The notes beneath the pieces are model-generated. The model made no database searches. It worked only from the letters and a program-made list of their open reading frames with translations, and was not told the DNA's origin. Positions 59,091-64,000 of a DNA stretch of 64,000 nt are shown one piece after another. Source of the DNA: Zoogloea sp. (GTDB taxonomy: Bacteria; Pseudomonadota; Gammaproteobacteria; Burkholderiales; Rhodocyclaceae); NCBI GenBank assembly GCA_016703645.1, contig JADJBR010000009.1, positions 1,313,501 through 1,377,500 on the forward strand. The letters run 5' to 3'. The position numbers and the translations under genes are program-made. Each line of letters begins with the position of its first letter. Position 1 is the stretch's first letter.

Positions 59091-59597
59091 ATGAACGCTA
59101 CTTCTCTCGCCACCGGTACAGACGGCCCGCCCAGCGATACGCTCGCCTTTGCCGTCCTCAAGCAGTTTCGCCTGATCTACGGTTCGGTCAAGCAGCATTT
59201 TCGTGAAGTCGAGAGTAGCTGCGGTGTGTCGGGGTCGCAATTGTGGCTGCTCCACGAGATCGCCCACCTGCCCGGCGTGGGGGTGTCGGCCCTGGCCGAG
59301 CGTCTGTCCATCCACCAGTCTACCTGCAGTCAGCTGGTGGACAAGCTCGAAACCCGTGGCCTGGTGAGCAAGCAGCGGCGCCAGGATGACCAGCGCCGGG
59401 TGGGCCTGCTACTCACCGACAAGGCCGCGGCCGTGCTTGCCGCTGCCCCCGGGCCGGTGGAGGGCGTGCTGCCCCAGGCCCTGCAGGGCCTGCCCGATGA
59501 CACCCTGCAGCAGCTCCACGCCAGCCTGGCCGATGTCATTGCCCAACTGCTCGTCCGCGACGAACGCAGCGCCGACAAGCCCCTCGCCGACCTCTAG
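59091..59597 (+). CDS. MarR-family transcriptional regulator
   Basis: A 168-residue winged-helix regulator (FRLIYGSVKQHFREVESSCGVSGSQLWLLHEIAHLPGVGVSALAERLSIHQSTCSQLVDKLETRGLV in outline, then RRQDDQRRVGLLLTDKA, the wing). An ATG at 59067 would add eight residues but lies in front of the predicted -10 box, so I prefer 59091. It diverges from the alpha/beta-hydrolase gene and precedes an AhpD-like gene that it may control. Confidence 0.88.
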   Translation: MNATSLATGTDGPPSDTLAFAVLKQFRLIYGSVKQHFREVESSCGVSGSQLWLLHEIAHLPGVGVSALAERLSIHQSTCSQLVDKLETRGLVSKQRRQDDQRRVGLLLTDKAAAVLAAAPGPVEGVLPQALQGLPDDTLQQLHASLADVIAQLLVRDERSADKPLADL

Positions 59598-59731
59598 CCG
59601 CTTGCCGTGGCACCCCGCCGGAGTGCGCTTTCGGCCAACCCGGTTGCACATCCTGCCGATCTGCAGCGGGAGCCTCCGGGGCGCCGGGTTGCGCCGCTAC
59701 ACTGGCCGCACAACAACACCTGGAGACAGCC

Positions 59732-60313
59732 GTGAGCGCCCTTCCCGTCAGCCGTTACCCCGTTCCCGAACTCGCCGACCTGCCCGCCGACATTCGCGAC
59801 AAGATCCTCGCCGTGCAGGAAAAGGCCGGCTTCGTGCCCAACGTCTTCCTCACCCTGGCCCATCGGCCCGCCGAGTTCCGCGCCTTCTTCGCCTACCACG
59901 ATGCCCTCATGGAGAAGGACGAAGGCCTCACCAAGGCCGAGCGCGAGATGATCGTGGTGGCCACCTCCGGTGCCAACAACTGCCTGTATTGCGTGGTCGC
60001 CCACGGCGCCATCCTGCGCATCCGCGCCAAAAACCCCCGCGTCGCCGACCAGCTCGCCACCAACTACCGCAAGGCCGAGATCACCCCGCGCCAGCGCGCC
60101 ATGCTCGACTTTGCCATGAAGCTCGCCCTGGATTCGGGCGCTGTCGGTGACGAAGACATCGCCGCCGTGAAGGCCCACGGCTTCGACGACGAGGCGGTGT
60201 GGGACATCGGCGCCATCACCGCCTTCTTCGCCATGAGCAACCGCCTGGCCAACCTCACCGGCATGCGGCCGAACGACGAGTTCTTCCTGATGGGGCGGCT
60301 GCCCAAGGGGTGA
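59732..60313 (+). CDS. Peroxidase-related (AhpD/carboxymuconolactone decarboxylase-like) protein
   Basis: A 193-residue all-helical protein of the AhpD/CMD fold with the redox pair in NNCLYCVVAHG (CxxC then His), typical of peroxidase-related enzymes. ITPRQRAMLDFAMKLA and FDDEAVWDIGAITAFFAMSNRLAN are also characteristic. It starts with GTG 59732 behind GGAG. It may serve as an alkylhydroperoxidase or thiol oxidoreductase under the control of the MarR-type gene just upstream. Confidence 0.9.
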   Translation: MSALPVSRYPVPELADLPADIRDKILAVQEKAGFVPNVFLTLAHRPAEFRAFFAYHDALMEKDEGLTKAEREMIVVATSGANNCLYCVVAHGAILRIRAKNPRVADQLATNYRKAEITPRQRAMLDFAMKLALDSGAVGDEDIAAVKAHGFDDEAVWDIGAITAFFAMSNRLANLTGMRPNDEFFLMGRLPKG

Positions 60314-60327
60314 GGGTGCGTTGTTCG

Positions 60328-60354
60328 GGGGGCAAGGCCGTTGCCGTTGCCCCC
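60328..60354. terminator. Hairpin after the AhpD-like gene
   Basis: GGGGGCAA (60328-60335) and TTGCCCCC (60347-60354) form an 8-base stem with an 11-base loop, 15 bases past the stop. There is no T-run, so termination is only a suggestion. Confidence 0.3.
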
Positions 60355-60475
60355 GCTTGGTCGTCGCGGGCAACGCGCCGCTCAGCAAGGGTCAGGACGA
60401 TCACCCCGTGCCGGCAGCGTGTCGCGGATTTCGCTCTGCCCTTCTGATGTTTCAAGCGCTGACCCGCTCTGCCGG

Positions 60476-60712
60476 CTAGACTGCCAGAAAAGAAGAGCCG
60501 CTCTCCTTCTTGACCCATTCTTCATCGCTCTTTATGAGTTTTTCGGCCCTTTGGACGAGCTTGATGGCAATGGCGATGGATCGGTCCACGAGGGCGTCTT
60601 CATTGGCCGTGCTCAGTTCAACCTTCTGGATCAAGCCGGCGAAGATGGTGGCGGACATGCTCGCCACGACCGACTCGCTATGCTGCAGATGCAGGAATTC
60701 TTCATTGGCCAT
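60476..60712 (-). CDS. Small protein of unknown function
   Basis: A 78-residue helical protein (MANEEFLHLQHSESVVASMS, IFAGLIQKVELSTANEDALVDRSIAIAIKLVQRAEKLIKSDEEWVKKE). No family is recognised. AAGGGA lies nine bases before ATG 60712; an upstream in-frame start at 60781 would add an Arg/Pro-rich tail with no support. Less GC-rich codons than the neighbours suggest possible acquisition. Confidence 0.65.
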   Translation of the reverse strand: MANEEFLHLQHSESVVASMSATIFAGLIQKVELSTANEDALVDRSIAIAIKLVQRAEKLIKSDEEWVKKESGSSFLAV

Positions 60713-61114
60713 GGGTGTTTCCCTTGTTTGAGGTGGAGATGGTCGAGGCCGCGGACGGATGTGCCTTGATCGCGAGCTCACCCGGCGTGGCGTGGCTGTT
60801 GAAACATCCGACAGCCTCCGGAGCCGTCGGCCTGCTTGCCGCCCTTGGTTCCAGACGCCTGCGTACGTGTTCCGCAGGTCATCGTGTCGCCGGCCCTCAT
60901 GTATCCGTCCCGTATCCGCGGGTCATGGCAATGCTCGCACCGCCGTTCCCGCCTTCCTATGAACTGCTTCACTCGGGCTGCGGCCCGTGGTGGCGCCATG
61001 CCCCCGTGCCGTGCTTTTCAAGCGTGCGCGCCATCCGTGGGCACGTGCGCCGGTGCCGTCGAAGTCCCGTATCATTTTCGGATGCACTCCGCGATACCGA
61101 ACTCCGCATACGCC
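60713..61114. other. 402-base intergenic region without a supportable gene
   Basis: Divergent space between the 78-codon gene and the lipoprotein gene. Open frames cross it on both strands, but none has a ribosome site, a recognised motif or neighbour-like codon use that I can defend. Promoters for both flanking genes should lie here. Confidence 0.5.
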
Positions 61115-62206
61115 ATGATGCAGCGTTACGTCATTTTTGGCACGCTCGTCGCCGTGCTGCTGGCCGGTTGTGCCTCGGCGCCGCCCTTGCCGCACACCCT
61201 CAATGTGGATCCGCAGATACGGCTGCCCGCTGCGCACGGGGCGGGGCAGGATCGGCGCGGACGTTTCCGGGAGGTTTTCTGTGCCGTGCTCGACGCTCGC
61301 AAGGATGTGCTGCCGGACCATCGGGCCTGCGATCTGGCCTTGACCCGGCTTGCGCCGGAGCCCCCGGGCACGGGCGCGGGGGTCGAGCTGGGGACGGTGC
61401 AGCGCAAGCTCACGCTGCTTTTCGTGCCCGGTGTCGGCTGGGACTGCTTTGCGGACTGGCTGGCCATGGAAGACACGATTCCCCGGCATCTGGGGCAATT
61501 CGGGTTCGACATGCGTACCGTGCCCATCGACGGTCTTGGCAGCAGCGCATCCAATGCCACGCGGATCCGGGATTCCGTCCTCGGGATGCCCCGGGATGAC
61601 CCGGGGCCCGACCTGGTGTTGATGGGCTACTCCAAAGGGGCTGTCGATATACAAGTGGCCCTTGAGCGCCACCCGGAGATCCACCACCGGGTGGCGGCGG
61701 TGGTCAGTCTGGCGGGTGTCATCGGCGGTTCGCCCCTGGCGGAAGAGATGGGTGAAGACGAACTCGACATGCTGCAGCATTTTCCCGGCGCCCGTTGCGC
61801 CCCGGTGGATGGCGGCGTGATCAACGATATCCGGCCGGCGACGCGCCGGGCCTGGCTGGACAGTCATCCCCTGCCGCCGGGCATTGCCTACTATTCCTTG
61901 ATCACCGTCCCGGCACCCGGGCAGGTTTCGCGCTTGCTGCGCAGCAGCTACAGGACGCTGGCGCTGACCGATGCCAACAACGACAGCCAGGTGATTCTCG
62001 TCGATCAATATCTGCCCGGCAGTGCCCTGCTCGGCTTCCTCAATGCAGATCACTGGGCTGTCGCGGTGCCGATCGCCCGCACCCACGGCATGGTCGGCAC
62101 GCTTCTGGTCAATCGCAACGCCTATCCCCGCGAGGCCTTGTACGAGGCCCTCATGCGCCTGATTGCCGAAGACGTGCGCCAGGCCGACACGCGCCTGGCG
62201 CGTTGA
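61115..62206 (+). CDS. Serine-hydrolase-like lipoprotein
   Basis: A 363-residue lipoprotein with signal FGTLVAVLLAGC (lipidated C19). The body has alpha/beta-hydrolase features: LLFVPGVGWDCFADWLA after a first strand, then VLMGYSKGAVD, which fits GxSxG with Ser as nucleophile, and a late NADHWAVAVP that may supply the His. Distal parts (HHRVAAVVSLAGVIGGSPLAEEM) are typical lipase-like. No specific family is recognised. Start ATG 61115 (or 61118) gives the clean signal peptide; a longer in-frame start at 61082 is possible. Confidence 0.8.
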   Translation: MMQRYVIFGTLVAVLLAGCASAPPLPHTLNVDPQIRLPAAHGAGQDRRGRFREVFCAVLDARKDVLPDHRACDLALTRLAPEPPGTGAGVELGTVQRKLTLLFVPGVGWDCFADWLAMEDTIPRHLGQFGFDMRTVPIDGLGSSASNATRIRDSVLGMPRDDPGPDLVLMGYSKGAVDIQVALERHPEIHHRVAAVVSLAGVIGGSPLAEEMGEDELDMLQHFPGARCAPVDGGVINDIRPATRRAWLDSHPLPPGIAYYSLITVPAPGQVSRLLRSSYRTLALTDANNDSQVILVDQYLPGSALLGFLNADHWAVAVPIARTHGMVGTLLVNRNAYPREALYEALMRLIAEDVRQADTRLAR

Positions 62207-62255
62207 ACCTTGAAACGGGCCTGAAGCCTTGCGGGCGGGCGATGGCGATGTTGCC

Positions 62256-62495
62256 CTAGTGCATGCCCCCACTGGCGCCCGCTTCGCCCATGGCAATCAG
62301 CTTCCCGATGGCCACCAGGCGCGCCGGATCGGTGCCGGCCAGGTCGATGCTGAGCGTGAGCACCCCCACACCGGCGTGGGCTTCCCGTGCCAGGGTGAGG
62401 ATCAGGGACTTGATCAGCATGGCTTCGTCGTGGATGCCTTCGGGGGGGGCGACGGCCTCGCGGGGGCCGCGGGGTTGGTGGAGGGTGATGCGCAT
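62256..62495 (-). CDS. Small protein of unknown function
   Basis: A 79-residue protein (MRITLHQPRGPREAVAPPEGIHDEAMLIKSLILTLAREAHAGVGVLTLSIDLAGTDPA in outline). Third codon positions are strongly G or C as in neighbouring genes, which supports coding, but I recognise no family. It lies between convergent and parallel genes without an evident operon partner. Confidence 0.5.
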   Translation of the reverse strand: MRITLHQPRGPREAVAPPEGIHDEAMLIKSLILTLAREAHAGVGVLTLSIDLAGTDPARLVAIGKLIAMGEAGASGGMH

Positions 62496-62608
62496 GGCGG
62501 ATCCCGCGGGGGCGATGAAGACGGGCCCAGCCTAGCGGACGGCCCGTGACCGTGCTTGACCCGGGCCGCCACGGAGCATGACATTTTGCGCCAGGGCCGG
62601 CAGGCCGT

Positions 62609-63616
62609 TTAGCTGCCGGGGGACTGACGGTAGTCGGAGGGCGCCTTGCCGTTCCAGCGCTTGAAGGCGCGGGTGAAGGCACTCTGTTCGGAAAAACCGA
62701 GAAGGAAGGTGATTTCGGTGACGCTTTTTTTCGGGTCGTCCAGATAGCGCAGGGCGAGCTCATAGCGGGTCTTCTCGAGGAGTCCGCGGTAGCTGAGCCC
62801 CAGGGCGGCCAGTTTGCGTTGCAGGGTCCGGGTGCTGAGGCCGAGGGATTCGGCCAGCCTGGTGTCGCTGGGTTCGCCCGAGGTCAGTTCGTGCAGCAGG
62901 TGTGCCCGGCAGCGGCTTTCCAGGTCGTCGTTCTGCAGCGTTGCCAGCTCCGAGGCCAGGATGGCGTCACAGGTGGTGGCGAGCTCCCGGTTCGAGGTGG
63001 GGAGGGGGCGGTCGGCGACCTGCCAGGAGAGCAGGAGGCCGTCGTGGGTTTCGCCAAACCGGACCGGGCCACCAAAGAAGTCTTCGTAGGGCCGGATGGT
63101 GGCCGGCGTCGGCCGGCGCAGGGTGACCAGGGCCGGCGCCAGATCGGTGCCGTCGTTGGTCCGGCACAGGGAAACGATCAGTGACAGTCCGAAGTCCGCC
63201 ATGACCCATCCGGTCAGGGTGTCGCCGCGCCCGTGGTCATAGATGAACTGCAGGCCCTCGGGTGTTTCAACGCAACGGCTCGACATGCGCTGCCCCAGGG
63301 TCTTGGTGTAGCGGGCCATGCGCTTCAGGGCCGTGCGCAGGGAGCCGCTGGACAGCCAGGCATAGCCCAATGTACCGAGATGGGAGGGGTGCCAGCACTC
63401 GGCGGCCCCCAGTGCAAAGGCGGGGTCGGGTATGCACCGGGCCGCTTTCTCGAATGCCGAGTCCAGCAGCGCGCTGGGCAGCCGCGTCCGTGCGTCGGGG
63501 AGTGCCGTCGAGGGGATGCCGAGTTCCCGGGCAAAGTGTGCCGGATCGATGCCGTGGCGTTCGATCAGGCGCAAACCGACCAGACCGAAGGATGCGAGGA
63601 AGGTCTCTGTCGCCAT
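62609..63616 (-). CDS. AraC-family transcriptional regulator, paralogue of the one at 41416
   Basis: A 335-residue regulator with the same architecture as the gene at 41416-42420: ligand domain (WHPSHLGTLGYAWLSSGSLRTALKRM, FIYDHGRGDTLTGW, LRRPTPATIRPYEDFFGG) and AraC-type double HTH (SDTRLAESLGLSTRTLQRKLAALG; SVTEITFLLGFSEQSAFTRAFKRWNGKAPSDYR). I chose ATG 63616 because MATETFLASFGL aligns with the paralogue's MVRETSLATVWL; earlier in-frame starts (63652, 63676) are less supported. It is divergent from napF; the ligand is unknown. Confidence 0.92.
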   Translation of the reverse strand: MATETFLASFGLVGLRLIERHGIDPAHFARELGIPSTALPDARTRLPSALLDSAFEKAARCIPDPAFALGAAECWHPSHLGTLGYAWLSSGSLRTALKRMARYTKTLGQRMSSRCVETPEGLQFIYDHGRGDTLTGWVMADFGLSLIVSLCRTNDGTDLAPALVTLRRPTPATIRPYEDFFGGPVRFGETHDGLLLSWQVADRPLPTSNRELATTCDAILASELATLQNDDLESRCRAHLLHELTSGEPSDTRLAESLGLSTRTLQRKLAALGLSYRGLLEKTRYELALRYLDDPKKSVTEITFLLGFSEQSAFTRAFKRWNGKAPSDYRQSPGS

Positions 63617-63714
63617 GCGCGCTCGGGATGAAAGGGGGTTGGCACGCATCATCGGGCTAGCGCCGGGTTTATTCAAGCACCCCCGGGCCGGCGGGCGACG
63701 ACCAGGGGCATTTC

Positions 63715-63756
63715 TTCACACGGATCAAGGTTTTTCGTTTTGGCCGGCACTAGCAT
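63715..63756 (+). promoter_or_regulatory. Predicted FNR-type promoter of napF
   Basis: TTCAC-ACGG-ATCAA (63715-63728) resembles the FNR box TTGAT-N4-ATCAA, with the right half perfect. TAGCAT (63751-63756) is a good -10. With a start at about 63763 the box centre lies at -41.5, the class II position, which is what anaerobic nap control would need. Prediction only. Confidence 0.45.
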
Positions 63757-63785
63757 CGGCCCACAACTAAAACCCCGAGCCGATC

Positions 63786-64000
63786 ATGGATGTTTCCCGC
63801 CGACGCTTTCTGGGTGGTCGCACGCCCGGGCCGGCGCCTTTCCGTCCGCCCTGGAGTGTTTCCGAGGCCCTCTTTCTCGATCGCTGCACTCGCTGCGACG
63901 ACTGCCTGAAGGTGTGTCCCACCGGCCTCCTGCAGCGGGGTCCGGCGGGCTTTCCCCTTGCCGATTTCAGCGAGGCCGCGTGCACGCTGTGCGGTGACTG
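63786..64000 (+). CDS. napF: Ferredoxin-type protein NapF, N-terminal part (cut by window edge)
   Basis: The first 71 codons are visible. MDVSRRRFLGGR resembles a twin-arginine-like N-terminus as in NapF. The first 4Fe-4S motif is C34-x2-C37-x2-C40-x3-C44-P (RCTRCDDCLKVCPTG); the second begins C66-x2-C69. NapF helps mature the periplasmic nitrate reductase NapA, so a nap operon probably continues to the right. Start ATG 63786 is the only one that fits. Confidence 0.88.
   Translation, partial: MDVSRRRFLGGRTPGPAPFRPPWSVSEALFLDRCTRCDDCLKVCPTGLLQRGPAGFPLADFSEAACTLCGD

Noticed and set aside
60778-60999. A minus-strand frame with CEHCHDPRIRDGYMRAGDTMTCG resembling a zinc-finger or haem motif
   Set aside because: It has no proper start or ribosome site, a basic low-quality remainder, and lies in a divergent promoter region; I cannot support it as a gene.

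Overview
The window is a GC-rich bacterial chromosome segment. The gene order mrcA / pilMNOPQ / aroK-aroB / dgt / gltBD, the lptM-lysA pair beside a divergent cyaY, an allantoin pathway and the first gene of a nap operon all point to a betaproteobacterium. A Rhodocyclales member (Thauera, Azoarcus or Zoogloea type) is most likely. This placement rests on gene content and protein recognition only; no search was run.

Layout. Positions 1-3260 (minus) hold a probable lptM-lysA-RND adaptor-RND pump operon that runs off the left edge. cyaY (plus) and the penicillin-binding protein 1A gene mrcA (minus) follow. From 6164 the type IV pilus alignment and secretin operon pilMNOPQ runs into a large bacterial Ig-like lipoprotein gene, then aroK, aroB and a dGTPase-like gene. 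gltB and gltD (16338-22479) have a structured leader with its own promoter and end at a bidirectional terminator shared with ackA. ackA and a MaoC-Pta fusion gene (minus) form an acetate/acyl-phosphate unit. glmU and glmS (plus) follow; glmS carries a one-base frameshift in a run of C.

Downstream of glmS, the classic attTn7 neighbourhood, is an accessory region (about 28.7-38.9 kb). It is visibly less GC-rich in its first part. It contains a tight four-gene operon (ribbon-helix-helix-like protein, D12-class adenine methyltransferase, ParB-like protein, probable PD-(D/E)XK nuclease), which is the best candidate here for an undescribed defence system. It also holds an XRE regulator with an unrecognised small partner, an OsmC-YcaO fusion gene, an Xre/RES toxin-antitoxin pair, and an SGNH-hydrolase/metacaspase fusion protein.

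From 39 to 64 kb the content is metabolic and regulatory: an M13 metallopeptidase, two paralogous AraC-type regulators, a GGDEF-EAL plus HDOD signalling pair, two small PEGA/DUF2846 lipoproteins flanking a DUF4105 protein, RlmA, an isocitrate lyase/PEP mutase family enzyme with a divergent LysR regulator, a three-gene oxidoreductase-isomerase-thioesterase operon, an FMN reductase, a complete allantoin-to-glyoxylate branch (puuE, alc, allA), a methyltransferase/hydrolase pair, a MarR regulator, an AhpD-like protein, small unknown proteins, a serine-hydrolase-like lipoprotein, and the start of napF behind a plausible FNR-type promoter at the right edge. I saw no tRNA, rRNA, CRISPR array or complete insertion sequence.
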